In this document: one piece after another, positions 20,570 to 36,109 of the stretch | Position numbering within the stretch: position 1 is the first letter of the stretch | Layout of the letters: the number at the start of each line of letters is the position of its first letter | Origin: Eutrigla gurnardus | Lineage: Eukaryota > Chordata > Actinopteri > Perciformes > Triglidae | Assembly (NCBI GenBank): GCA_963514095.1 | Contig: OY741282.1 | Location: forward strand, 16,944,849 to 17,008,848 | Direction of reading: 5' to 3' | DNA: 64,000 nt | Notes under the pieces: model-generated | Told to the model about the DNA's origin: nothing | Databases searched by the model: none | What the model saw: the letters and a program-made list of their open reading frames with translations, nothing else | Position numbers and translations under genes: made by a program

Positions 20570-22334
20570 AGCATTAAAAGGCTTTGGTTATACTGTACTG
20601 TGCACACACACACAATCACATAGTGGTGATGATTGGGCTCTTGTCATGCTCTGTAAGTTTTCTGTAGGTGAGGATCTCCTGTCAATCACAGAGGGATAGA
20701 GGCCAGCCAAGGGTAGAGAGGAGAGGAGTTAGAAAGGGAGAAAGACTAGCAGGGGGGAGGGAGGGGGGAGGGATGTGGTCTGCTTACCTGAAGTCATCAA
20801 TCTGCACCAGAAATCGAACAATGTCAAAATGTCCTTTCAGCACCTGCAGCTCAGTGAACCAGTTTTTGGGCTGTTCCTCTCCGATGCACAACGAGGGGCT
20901 TTTCTGCAGACATAAGAGGCAACGCAGTGAGGCAGAGACAAACACTGGCCTGGGGGGGGGGGGTCCTGGGGAGCCCGGGGCAGGCAGGGGGGAAAGGGCA
21001 TTTTATACTTACTACAATTATACTTACTTCAATGTTTTAAAAAGGACTTTATACATAATACTTTGAATATTATAACTCTCTGCTCATTTATACTCCAATA
21101 CATTTCAGAGGGACATTTACTGCACTTACATACAAGCTTTTAAAACAATGGTAAGCTTATAAAATACATTTTTCCCCTTAATCGTTTTGTTGTCATGTTT
21201 CAGATGTTTATGAACATCAACTGTTATTAACAGTTTCACCAAAGAGACACTTTCCCATTAAAACTACTCGGACAGATGATTTCAAGGGAGATAAGATTAT
21301 CTCAAAAGACACCAAAAAAAAAAAAAAGGATTAACGAAAAGGCTGCAAAATGAACAGCATATATATATAAATATATATATTTATATTTAGAAACTTAAAT
21401 CAAGGAAGAATTGGACACAAAAAAACTAATTAAACAGAATTAATTAAAAGTGATGACAATTTATTTTGATCATTTTCAGAAGTGCAGAAAGCTCGAGATC
21501 ACACGTACTTTGGCCTCCCAAAGTACATGAATAGTTTCGTTTTGTAAAAAAAGGAAGTTGGTGAACATGTCTGGTATCATGAGAACAAACTTGAGGAGGA
21601 AATTAGAGGAAGTGGCTGAAAGAAGATGGGAGACCATATTTATGTATAAACCTACATATCTGATCGATATTTATATGAAACCATGTCAACGATGGAGGAG
21701 GACGATTCACTGAAGTAAAAATATCTACACCACACTTTAAAAATACTCAAAGTACACTTTGCAGATAATACTTGGGATACAGGACTTGTAACTACGTGGT
21801 ATACTATGAGTATGAGAGTAAAAGTATGCATTTTTTAAAGAAAATGAGCATCTTATATACATCTTATATACTTTTATGCGATATATGTTATATTTCTTCA
21901 GCTGTCACCATCTTTCCATCTGCAAAGTATCTATACCAGTTTTAGTAGAATACCGCATAGCTGCAAGTAAAAGTCTTGCATCCCAAGTATTATCTGTTAA
22001 GTGTACTTTGAGTATGAGAGTAAAAGTATGCACTTTGTAAGAAAATGAGAAGCTTATATACTGTTGTTTTTACTTAACATCTTGTATTTCATGTTTTTTT
22101 AAAGCCTTCACCATCTTTCCATCTCCTTCTTGTTTTTATTTATTTTTTATTATTTTATTGGCTTGTTTATATTTGTTTCTCCAATGATTTTAATATTTTA
22201 TGTAAAGCACTTGCAAAGTATCTGCAGCTGTCAGACAAGTACAAGTACATGTAGTATAAGTACCTGAGTGAATGTACTTAGTTACTTCCCATCATTCTCA
22301 TCCCTTTTTTTTTTTTGCAGGACAAGAAGCGTAC

Positions 22335-22395
<61 letters not shown>

Positions 22396-22545
22396 CCAAA
22401 CAATATCCCATAAATCAAGGAATAATACAGAATTATTAAAGAACAGCTAGCACTGTAAACGGTTAGCTTAGCAGTTAGCCACCGCTGCTAGTCTTACCTC
22501 CACGGAACCCGGAGCCTCTCGACCCCCAAGAATCCACCGAAACAT
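14997..22545 (-). CDS. wdr41: wdr41, WD repeat-containing protein 41 (13 exons, complete)
   Basis: WDR41 is a WD40 propeller protein that forms a complex with C9orf72 and SMCR8 and recruits it to lysosomes. Coding exons in transcript order: 22545-22498, 20903-20788, 19921-19873, 19791-19663, 19552-19490, 18955-18844, 18737-18675, 17760-17653, 17578-17394, 17315-17194, 16500-16415, 15345-15212, 15137-14997. They join without phase conflict to 451 residues (human 459). The start MFRWILGGRE matches the human N-terminus in type. WD blades are visible around residues 39-69 (CASAGDDGLVLVWN), 79-117 (LLTASSDRSLSLWD), 145-157 (LSGGEELCVWN), 213-250 (GSHAGELILWD), 314-348 (MSCSEDGSVRMWE) and 399-430 (LTCSTDHLLILWKNG). 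The stop is TGA 14999-14997. Confidence 0.95.
15346..16414 (-). other. wdr41 intron between exons 12 and 11
   Basis: It contains a short 12-15 bp tandem repeat (GTACTACCGGCA type, about 15402-15450) and, next to exon 11, a (TG)n tract on the plus strand (16377-16410) that reads (CA)n in the transcript just inside the donor. The rest is unremarkable. Confidence 0.6.
16377..16410 (-). repeat. (CA)n tract at the wdr41 exon-11 donor
   Basis: In the transcript the donor reads CCAG|GTCTCACACACA, continuing into about 30 bases of CA repeat. The donor GTCTCA is non-consensus. Confidence 0.85.
16959..17003. repeat. (TA)n microsatellite
   Basis: About 45 bases of TA repeat in the wdr41 intron between exons 11 and 10. 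A weak CTCF-like motif (minus, about 16729-16747) lies in the same intron. Confidence 0.95.
17761..18674 (-). other. AT-rich wdr41 intron
   Basis: About 900 bases of very AT-rich DNA. It includes a duplicated segment (GCAGGGAGACTTTATGGTTTA at about 17897 and a diverged copy at about 18062), showing a local duplication of roughly 165 bp. No exon is seen. Confidence 0.6.
18959..18999 (-). repeat. (GT)n tract directly at the wdr41 exon-6 acceptor
   Basis: In the transcript, about 20 GU units are followed by C and the acceptor AG, then exon 6 (18955-18844). The repeat replaces a polypyrimidine tract. Confidence 0.95.
19922..20787 (-). other. wdr41 intron between exons 3 and 2
   Basis: Contains (CA)n at 20340-20390 and a (TG)n at about 20503-20567, plus a purine-rich stretch at 20700-20775. 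No conserved protein-coding segment is seen. Confidence 0.6.
20904..22497 (-). other. first wdr41 intron, repeat-rich
   Basis: 1.6 kb. A G-run lies at 20945-20958, 'aagtaaaagta'-family dispersed repeats span about 21715-22290, and (GT)n covers 22335-22394. No gene is seen. Confidence 0.6.
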
Positions 22546-22760
22546 CGCGTTAACCGGCTAACGTCAGCTGGAGGAGACAGAGTGGAGCCGATTCACATAT
22601 TTATCTGAATACCAGCCCGAAAATACTAATATTAGCGCGTTAAACACAAACCAAACAAGCTAGCCCTGACGTCACAGGTGGGTGTGTTATTTTTTATCCT
22701 CACTGCTCGTTGGCAGTAAACAGTAAAAAGAAACTTCCGGTGACGAAATGTCCCGTTTTA
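22546..22760 (-). promoter_or_regulatory. wdr41 promoter region with a full CRE
   Basis: DNA just upstream of the wdr41 ATG (22545-22543). A palindromic cAMP response element TGACGTCA lies at 22667-22674, about 122 bases upstream of the start codon. No TATA box is evident. Promoter identity is inferred from position. Confidence 0.45.
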
Positions 22761-23014
22761 TATTTATGAGACGATATTTTAAGATGTGACGCTACCGCGG
22801 TCGCGTTTATCAAGCTAACTCAGCGGGACATGTTTGTTTGTGTGTCGCCAGCGCCGATGGACGACCACAACAAATCACTCACGTGACTCAAACTAGTACG
22901 GAAGCTTCGGTTGGACAAAAATATTCAGGACGATAAATGTTGGGACACTGCTGTACCAAAAATATTTTATTTATTCATGTTTATTCATCGATTTAAAAAA
23001 TAACTAAAAAATAA

Positions 23015-23072
<58 letters not shown>

Positions 23073-23559
23073 TACTCTTCTCGATTCCTTTGTATGTGGT
23101 ACATGTGAACGGTACAAAAAAGTAGCCCAAATTATTACATCACAGCCAAAAAGCCCTCTAACGCTCATGCATTCGCAGATTTAACTTGAATCACACATCA
23201 TTCTGCTCAACATCCAAGTGAAGTAACACTAAGCATTTGTGACTGCCATTCCCTTGTTTTACCACTAGATGGCAGTGTGTAACAATCCCATGACATCAGG
23301 GGAAGGTTCAAACCTCAGCCAGGAAAAAACAAATATTATGTCCAAATGTTTCCCTTTATGTTTATCTAAATCATTTGCACAACTCCTTAAAAACGAGGTA
23401 AAATCATTTGATTGCTTCTCGTCTGATTTCAATACTCTCACATACATTTGTTCTTACTTCCCCCTTATTTCTCTCCTCCATCCATTGACTTGTGCATTAA
23501 TGTTGACCTGCTCTCCCTCCATATCTTCCTCCCCCCCCCTCTCTCGGTGTCTCCCCTGT

Positions 23560-23599
<40 letters not shown>

Positions 23600-23640
23600 C
23601 CCTCGCTGTGTCGACTCCCCGCTCCCACGATTGAGACGAC
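22761..23640. other. wdr41-otp spacer, part 1
   Basis: Contains a (TTA)n repeat (23017-23069), a CTCF-like motif on the plus strand (TTACCACTAGATGGCAGTG, 23259-23277) and (AC)n (23562-23596). No gene is seen. Confidence 0.6.
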
Positions 23641-24180
23641 ACGCAGTGTAGGGCCTGTGACCTTCATGGTGGCTCAGATCTGCAGGCTGGCACTGATTTC
23701 TGATTTAGTGTCGATCCGCCGCGCTTGTCAGGGGCTGCGAGGTGCTTTCCATGCGGTAATAGAAAAGCTCAAGGGCAGCTCGAGAGAGGAGGAGGAGGAG
23801 GAGGGGGAGAGAGAGGGATTGTCGAGGTGGAGTGAAGTGGGTTTTTCTTAGATTTGGGGAAGGGTGATGCTCTGTTTGTTTAACTACCTGTCACATATCT
23901 GCATGAATAGGTCAAATATGTCGACTCCATGAGAATCGAATCAGTATGTTATTCATGCAAAAGATGTGAAAGGATGTGTGCAAAAGCAACGAGACTACAC
24001 AGCCATGCAGCTCTGTGGGAATCAGGCTGGAAGCCCGGCCAATCACCCGATCAATCGATCTGCACGCCACCTTTCATACAAATGAGCTGAATAAAAAGAC
24101 GACAGTAAAGACAGAAGCAGCTCAACTATCCAACAATTTGGGACCAATGAGACAAACAGTATTAGAAAAAGTGTAAAAAA
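23640..24180. other. candidate conserved non-coding block
   Basis: Unique, GC-balanced DNA free of simple repeats (except GAG at 23785-23815), flanked by repeats. It contains TCATGGTGGCTCAGATCTGC and TTCCATGCGGTAATAGAAAAG. The open frames are short and patternless. The candidate status rests on texture only. Confidence 0.25.
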
Positions 24181-25029
24181 AAAAATAGAATTAAAATCTG
24201 TAACAGTGGTAAAACGGTGTGAAATAATACAAAAAATAGATTAATAAACTACAATAAAATTATACAAATACAATAAAAAAAAAAGGTGATAAATGTAATA
24301 ATAATAAAATGGGGGAGAAGTCAGGGAATCGGCAAAGTGATTAGTGTTCATCCTCTGGGTCACAGTGACCGTTGTCATGGTGATCCATCAAAAAGTTGCC
24401 AAAGTATTCAGGGGACCAAAGTGGTGGACCGACTGACCCCTCTGGAAAGGTCAACGTTGCCTCCAGCATGAAAAAAAGTGAGCACAGACCAGGAGAGGGG
24501 GTGGGAGGGGGGGGGTTCAGGAGTTCACTGAAGAGGAAGGAGCAACGGTTGCTCCTCGGCTCGGTGCAGACGAGGTGTCAACATGACCAATGGCAGGAAT
24601 CAGCTGAGAGGTGAAGTCATGATGCGACGGCCACCGAAACACTCGGAGCACCAAACACCCAGAAGTCTGCTGCTCCTGATGATGTTTGATGGAGTTGGAT
24701 TTTAATTTTTCTTCAACATGAACTCTTTCCAGAATCATTTTCCCCTCAAATGTTTTCATAATATTTCTTTAGAAAAGTAGTTCCACCGGATCCTTTTAAC
24801 CTGCGTGCTGACACTCGCCGCCATAAGACCTAATTAAAAACAAAGTGCATGTGGATCAAATCAGAGTATTTATATATATATATATATGCCCATAATCCAG
24901 GGGGTGATGGTCTGACGATGACCAGGGACGATGCTTGAGTGTATTCAAGCTTGTCACTTTGATTTGTCACATGAGTATGACTGTAATTGCTGTGTTTCAG
25001 TCATCATAGGTTAATTATCAGCCTTGACC

Positions 25030-25088
<59 letters not shown>

Positions 25089-25230
25089 CGGATGGAAGCA
25101 TGTTTTTTTGTACGACCCCAGAAGTTAAAGACAGCTCAGTGATGTAAAGCTGCCACTTCTGTCTTTTACGCTGCATCATCTTCCTCGCTGTCTCACTGAT
25201 CACACAGCCTGTCTCACCCTCTCCCTCCCC
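24181..25230. other. wdr41-otp spacer, part 2
   Basis: AT-rich DNA. It contains a short (TA)n (24872-24886) and an uninterrupted (AC)n at 25034-25086. Nothing else assignable. Confidence 0.6.
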
Positions 25231-25680
25231 TCTCCCTCCCCTCTCCCTCATTTGGTGACCCACTAATGTTCTGTTCATTTTCTCTTATGAATAGATAATG
25301 GGCAGAAATCAAATCTCTTCATTTGCATGTAATACAATTAAGAGCTTTTCAAACAATGACAAATGGGGGAGCAGCGTGGAGACGTCACTCAGCCTCGTCA
25401 GCGGAGACGGAAAACCCCTCTCTCCGTTTTAACCAAAATTAATAAAACCTTCAAATGGAATTTTCTCGCCGCCATCTGGCATAACAATCACCAAGACACC
25501 GCTGGACTCTGCCTGTCAGATAAAATTAAAGTTCTCATGAATTTTAGATTCACAGCGTGGGCCGAGGAAAAAGAAAAAAGCCCTAAAGAATTACAGGTTT
25601 CCTACTTATCAATAACTGATGGGATGTTTGAGATCAATTACTCTGATTGTTCCTCATTGGTTGATTGACAGACATCGGAG
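25230..25680. promoter_or_regulatory. candidate otp enhancer-like conserved block
   Basis: Unique block with homeobox/POU/SOX-like motifs: the octamer ATTTGCAT at 25321-25328, ACAATTAAGAG just after it, and AACAATGAC about 23 bases further. It lies about 8 kb from the otp transcription start, beyond its 3' end. The 101-codon open frame at 25363-25668 has no recognisable domain and is treated as chance. Confidence 0.3.
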
Positions 25681-26509
25681 AACAGGCAGTGTTAGTGTTT
25701 AAACTGGTTACTTAAAGGAAAGGTTCGCATTTTATTTAAGTCAAGACGAAGCTCATTAAAATAAACATTTTGGTTCATTGATTCCCTGAAAAGATCGCTT
25801 TATGTGAAGCTAAGCTAACTGGCGGCTAGCTCCTGCTTCATCATTTTTTTTTCATGTAATATCATATTCGCAAAAATGACAGTGAAACATTCATTGGCAA
25901 GGACGATGCTCCTTAAATATGTATAAAAAAGATAGATAGCTAGCTTCTAAAAAATCAAGTAAAGTGAGTAAAGTTAAATTTCTTTGAAATTTGAAAACCA
26001 TCCGTGTTAAAAAATGAGAATCTATGACGTAAAAGTGCAGAAGTTCAAATTAAACATAAAATGATGTATATTCTGTGCAAAATGTATTATGTAGTTCAGT
26101 GAAAATCAATATGAAGCTTCAAGTTATTGGAATAAAGTTGGCGTTTCCCAAAGTTAGCGTAACAACGGTAACTGAAAGACGGGATTTTATACAAAAATAT
26201 CATAAAACGTTGGAAGATACACTTGAAATGACTCATTTTGTCATTTTCCCATAGACTTTCTATGTAATCAGACTTCTTTTTTAGCAACCAGAGGAGTCGC
26301 CCCCTGGTGGCCAGCAGAGAGAATGCAAGTTAAAGGCACTTCTCAGAAAAAGAGATTTGCAAAATATTTGAACCAATCCTTTACAGCAACAATTCTGCTC
26401 AATCAAATAATTCATTTTGGTTTCTAACACAGTAAAAAAATCTAAATATTGACATAATTTAATTCCACTACAAATACAAACAATGTGAATATAAACACAA
26501 TAACAATAT

Positions 26510-26545
<36 letters not shown>

Positions 26546-27560
26546 GGATATTAATGAGCTCTCATTCATAATCCGGCACAGTGAGCCGTATTCACAGTCG
26601 GATGGTTTATTGACTGATTTCATTTATTTGTGTGGAGTAAATCGGAGGTAAACATTGGCTCGCTCTCTCGCTCGCTCGCTCGCTCGCTCTCACTTTTTTT
26701 TTTTCCTGCGACACACTCGCTGCACAGCATTCTGGGAGAAATGATCCCACCAACAGCAGGGTCACTGATTGGCTGCCTCGTCAGTGTGTGACGAATTACC
26801 CAATGAGAATAGGTTACCCGTTCCCACAAACTAATTAACCTGCGTGATAGTGAAACAAATTATTACATTTATGTAATATTATTTCACATCTGTCGCCAGA
26901 CTACAAAATCCTTCCCCACGCATCACGACGCTCTGCTCAACCGGCCGGCTATCAGAGTTTCCTTTATCTTACTGCTTTAAATGTAACTCTAATTTCATTA
27001 TATTTAAATGTTATTGATTTTACTGACTTATGTTTTTAACTTGCTTTTACTAACTACTTGATTTTACTATCAATACATTAGTTTTATTAATGTTGTGTCT
27101 TAAGAAATAAAATATTATTATTATTATCAAGACTCCTTCCAGGGAATTAAATAAATATTTCATCATCTAAATTATATCTGTACTTCTCTTGAGTTTTGTT
27201 TTGCAGTTTTTCTATTTCTGCATAATTAGAGCAAAATAAGACGAGTCATCATATGTGCTCATAAGTGCTGATTCATACAAACCACGTGCTTTAAAACTGT
27301 TCATAAGACAACAAGAGGAAAAGGTGAAGTCTAAGGCTTGGATAACAGAAAGGACTGATTTGCAGTAATTAGACCACACCGGCTACCTAATTTATTGTTT
27401 ACAGTTATTATATTCCGACTATATTTCCAGGATTTCACAAGATGTAACATTTCATAATAAACTACATTTTTTTTAACATCACAACGATTACACAATATAA
27501 TACATGAAGAGGGGTTTCCCTACATCAAGTCCAGGGGCTGCTGAACAGATACTACATCAT
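25681..27560. other. wdr41-otp spacer, part 3
   Basis: Contains a 'gctaagctaac' fish-repeat fragment (about 25805-25835), a minus-strand copy of the CTCF-motif repeat (26240-26335), (AC)n (26511-26541) and (GCTC)n (26661-26688). The rest is AT-rich. No gene is seen. Confidence 0.6.
26240..26335 (-). repeat. dispersed copy of the 70-bp CTCF-motif repeat
   Basis: The reverse complement matches the tandem unit at 186-406, including the motif TGGCCACCAGGGGGCGACT (26313-26295). Flanking CATAGACTTTCTATG belongs to the same element. Confidence 0.8.
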
Positions 27561-29136
27561 AAACAGAATAACTGTAATTTCACAGTAATTGTACTTAGAA
27601 AATGACACATTAACTGACTGTGCTAGTAGCCAGTTATTTAATAATTAATTTTCCATGTCGTAAATAAATGTCTTAAAGCTGCAGAACACGTTCAAAGCGT
27701 AGCTCGCCTATTTAGCGTAGCATCGTTGTCGGCTTTTAAAGTATTAAAACCTGCAGCAGAACAACACATATCTACATTGACTCATGCATCGTTCTTAATC
27801 GTCAAAACCTGAACCACGTTACCCACAATGCATCTCGGCCTCCAACCGCTCCCTTGGGAGAATCTTCAGCTAGCGCCAGCTAACTAGCCTCGAGCTGCTA
27901 GCCTGCTAGCCGAGACGACGTCTTGTTTCCGAACTCCACACCTCCGGATTTATTTTCATTTCACAGCCTCAAGTTGACTGAAATCCAAAAATAAATAATA
28001 ATAATAAAACAATGAACAGTCAGTAAAGTCAGATTAATGTGCTTTTGCCCCGTTTCTGAATTTCTTTGCAACCTGATGGGAAGTCAGAAATCAGGGGAGT
28101 TTTGCTTGTGGAGGATGGATTTACTAAAAATGATGAGAAGATTCTGCAAGAAATATCTGCATATCCTGGAGATCTTCGTCACACATTTACTTATTATTAT
28201 TATTATTTAATCACTGCTGTCATGAGGAAGAAAACGATTGATGTTCAAGCTGAAGGTTTTACGTTGAGGTTTGAGATTATTATTATTTCAGGTAGAAGAT
28301 AATCAAATAAAGAATAAATGTGATCAGGATGGACTTTGACTGATTCTCACCTGAATCATTGAGAATTGAGCCTTTTGTGTGGATTTGCTCCCTTTTGTCG
28401 ACTCATATTTTATTTTTTATTCCACTTATCTTAAAAGAGACTTGTGTCCACCTGAAAAAGAAGAGGAGAAATCCACGGGTGGATGATGATCGGAATGGAA
28501 CTGGTCCGGTCCCGACTGGCTGGATTCCAGACAGCAAAACTGCTTTCAGAGGTCAAATGTTTTAATAATAACTATAAAAATACCCCATTACAAGTAAAAG
28601 TAATATGTATTTTTATATATTTTATATTATATGTTTTGTATGACAAATTAAAACCTGCAAAGAAAAACATCCATCAGATAAATAGTGAAGTAAAAAGTTC
28701 AGTATTCCCTCCAGAAAAGTAGCATTACATGTAATATTTACTATTAATCAGAATACTTTTACTGCATTTGTTTAAATCTGTTTAGTTTGCAGCTTTAAAG
28801 TGGATTTCCTCTCTCCACGTCTTCACTGACTGATGACGACACTCACCGTGTGACGTCACTCACCGTGTGATGTCATGGGTCAGACAGAAAGGATTGCTTT
28901 GAGAACGTTTGTGCATTTTAAAAGTTAAATAACCCACTTTTTTAAACTAAATAAAAACATTTTGGTGATATTTTTGCTGGAGATGTTTTCACGGATGTAG
29001 AGAAAGGAGTGTTTGATTCGTCATGTGACATAAATTGAAAATGATTTTTATTTGATCATTTACATTGAATTGATATAAACATGTCGCATGGAACAAAAAT
29101 GGTTTCAAACATTTGAGAAAAAGTGGTAAATCTGAT

Positions 29137-29184
<48 letters not shown>

Positions 29185-29337
29185 TAAGCACAGACGTCAT
29201 CTTTGAAAACATAAAGTTTCAAAATCACAAACTGACCAAAATGGAACAAGAGTGCTTCCTACACAAACATCCTATATAACAGATTATAGTTACGTCAGCT
29301 TCCTGTCTTCATTTATTCCACCTCATTATTATTATCT
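27561..29337. other. AT-rich spacer before the otp 3' end
   Basis: Contains GCTAGC-rich DNA (27868-27912), a fragment of the 'aagtaaaagta' repeat (28585-28745), a two-copy CACTCACCGTGTGA repeat (28841-28870) and (AAT)n at 29140-29182. No gene is seen. Confidence 0.55.
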
Positions 29338-29343
29338 TTTATT
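29338..29343 (-). terminator. candidate otp polyadenylation signal AATAAA
   Basis: On the minus strand, the first AATAAA beyond the otp stop codon, about 370 bases away. A second one lies at 29312-29317. Confidence 0.4.
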
Positions 29344-29713
29344 ATTAGTTTTGTGTGTTTTGTTTAGAACAGCACATGCAGTCAAGTCCTCTTCCATCAA
29401 GTCCGGATCCTCTTAAAAACCTCCAGGTGTCTTGAGTCTCCATGTGCACCCCCCCCCCCCCTCCCCCCTCCTCCCCCCTCCTCCCCCCTTCACAGGTGGA
29501 GGCAAAAAAAATGAAGAATCTGCATTTCAAAAAATCCGCAGATTTTTTTGTCCAAATGAGAAAATGTCACCGAGAAGAAATAAATACAGAACGAAGAAGT
29601 TCGTTTAAATAGATAAATAAATAGTGGCCGGTCGGCTACATGCGAAATCATAACCCAGACCCCCCCCTCCCTCCGGGCCGTGTGCTGTATCCCGTCCTCG
29701 GGAAGCTCGCCCA
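29344..29713 (-). other. otp 3' untranslated region (inferred)
   Basis: Between the stop and the first AATAAA. It includes a C/T-rich stretch at 29446-29490 and nothing else assignable. Confidence 0.45.
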
Positions 29714-33680
<3,967 letters not shown>

Positions 33681-33694
33681 CGCGCACCGCTCCG

Positions 33695-34120
33695 GGGGCG
33701 CAGTGCTATTCCCAAACAACAACTACTACTAAAAAAAGAAAAAACTCTCTGTGACTTTAACCTATTTAAGAATATATATATATATATATAAATATATATA
33801 TAGCCTAAATGAAAGCAAATTCGGTTTGTGGTTAAAAGGGAGGTTCGTTGCATTATAATGTAGTTTAGAGAAACGGGGAGGCGCTTAACAGCGGAATGAA
33901 CCCATGAGCTTCTCCAAACGAGGACCAATCAGAGCTGAAGCCTGAGGTATGTCAGCTTCTTTACCCCAACCCACCCCCCTACCCCCCACCCCCACATCCA
34001 CAAGTTCATTCCTCCTCATTCCTGTAATTGGCTTTGATTTCTCCTCCAAATTACAACCAATCAAATAACCTGATTTAATATCTGAGCTTCGATCCGTTAA
34101 AACAAACTAAAAATATTTGT
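33695..34120 (-). promoter_or_regulatory. otp promoter region
   Basis: Upstream of the otp ATG on the minus strand: a TATA-rich stretch (33770-33800) about 90-120 bases from the ATG, and CCAAT/ATTGG elements at about 33925, 34027 and 34070. Promoter identity is inferred from position. Confidence 0.4.
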
Positions 34121-34303
34121 TTAATTATGTTTTATTCACACGAGGAGGAAGCTGAATTAACCCCACGTGAGTCTACATTTATTATTATGATTCTATATTA
34201 TGATTATTTACGTCTGATGATGATGTTTGAGTCACTGAACGTCAAAAAACAACCAACTTTTACATTAAAGGCTCATTTTCAAGGCCATAGGCTTTTATGT
34301 CAT

Positions 34304-34376
<73 letters not shown>

Positions 34377-35622
34377 GTGGGTGGGATCAGGATGAATTAG
34401 TGGTAATTTAATAGCATTTAAGGCCGGACTGTCATGAAGGAGGGACTCGGTGTAAATGATGTGTGAGTGAATTAATTCGGCGGAAAGTGGAGTCCAACGA
34501 GAGCGCGCTGGATAAAAGGGACGATGCAGCAGGACACGTGCACGCGCAAAACGAACGACATTTATGTATATTATATAATAATTATTTTATTCTCGGTGAG
34601 AAAAGAAAGAAAAACGTCACCGAATAAAGCAACATTACACTTAATTAGCACAACACAGCCACATATTTAACGTAATATATATATATATATATATATAAAA
34701 TATTTAAATATTAATATATACAATATATTAAAACATTTGATTTTAAAGACAGATGTCGGTGAGTTTTTTTTATAATGTGATGAAAAAAGAAAGAAGTGCC
34801 ACAAAGGAAGCGTCCGAGCGTGAACCTTTCATCCACGGCTTCAACCGACTCATCGTTTATTTGTCTGCAATCTGGCGCACCGACAGACCGACAGGGGGGG
34901 GGGGGGGGGGGGCAGATATCAGACCGGGGGGGGGGGACAGATATCCGCCCCCCCCGGGGAGGAGAAGAAGAAGATGCGCACTTGGAGATCTCATCGTTTA
35001 TCGATGATTAATTCTTCGTAAAAACTGGACTTTAATGCGGAAATAATCATCGTTATTTCATTAATTTATGTTTTTCGATTCCATCTCATGTGTTTGTTTG
35101 TATTTACGCGTTATTGCTAAACGTTATTAATAATAATAATTATGTCCACCAGCAGCAGCAGCAGCCGCGTGTTCGCGGCGCCGGAAGCCGTTAAGGGTAA
35201 TTTAGGAGCGTCACACCGATGATGGACGGTGCGCTTCGTTTTACGACTTTTTCAAACAGCTCGATGTTTTTAAAGCTGAACAAACACGTGGATGAGTGGA
35301 TGTCAGGGAGACGGGTTTACACTGTGGAATGTAATATAATATTAAATATTAGGATTCTCTTCAAATAGTTCGTTTATTATAAGCAAAAAAAAAAAAAAAT
35401 GCAATTTATTCCTGTGTAGATCTTAGATTGAATCTAGTCAGATTTCATGCTTTTATTTGGATAAACGTGGATAATGAATGTATTCTGGAGACTAAAACAC
35501 TATTTATTATTTTTTAATATGACCCAATTTGCTGCCTGATGAATGTCTCTGCCTGGAAGTCGCTAATAGCTGCAACGCATTTAGTTCAAATAACCCAAAG
35601 GTTCATTTCACTGAACGGTGTC

Positions 35623-35690
<68 letters not shown>

Positions 35691-35935
35691 GAGTTGAGAA
35701 GGCTGTAATTAGGGGAAACAAGGAGCACCGTTGGCTCCATCTCTCCACTAAGGCGCTCACATCAATCTCATCCATGACAGAAATATATATGAAATAAATA
35801 AAATACATAAACTCGCCCAGCAGGTTAATGCGGCGCATCTGAGCGGAAAGTAGACATTTTCACGCGTTGTGGAGACGAGCAGTGACTTTTAATAATAATA
35901 AAACAACAACAGGGAAAAGTGGGATTCTTCTGTGA

Positions 35936-35985
<50 letters not shown>

Positions 35986-36100
35986 GGTAGCAGGCGGGGC
36001 TCGAACCCACGATCTCTCCGTTACAGTATCTCTCCACAACCACATAAAGGGCTGATTTTCTTTCCTTGCAGTCTGAATTCACTCAATTAGAGAATTTCTG
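34121..36100. other. otp upstream DNA with simple repeats
   Basis: Contains (AT)n (34303-34373), a G20-like run and nearby G10 and C8 runs (34895-34957), (GT)n at 35624-35685 and at 35939-35984. Unique DNA at 34380-34560 and 35000-35330 shows nothing assignable. Confidence 0.55.
35985..36046 (-). repeat. tRNA-derived SINE head fragment
   Basis: On the minus strand, GTGGGTTCGAGCCCCGC provides a B box with a pairing T-arm-like stem. No convincing A box is present and no tail is recognised, so this is a fragment of a tRNA-derived element rather than a tRNA gene. Confidence 0.35.
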
Positions 36101-36109
36101 AGGAGGGGG

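Noticed and set aside
25363..25668. 101-codon open frame in the wdr41-otp spacer
   Set aside because: No recognisable family, no splice or start context, composition changes along its length; better explained as part of a non-coding block.
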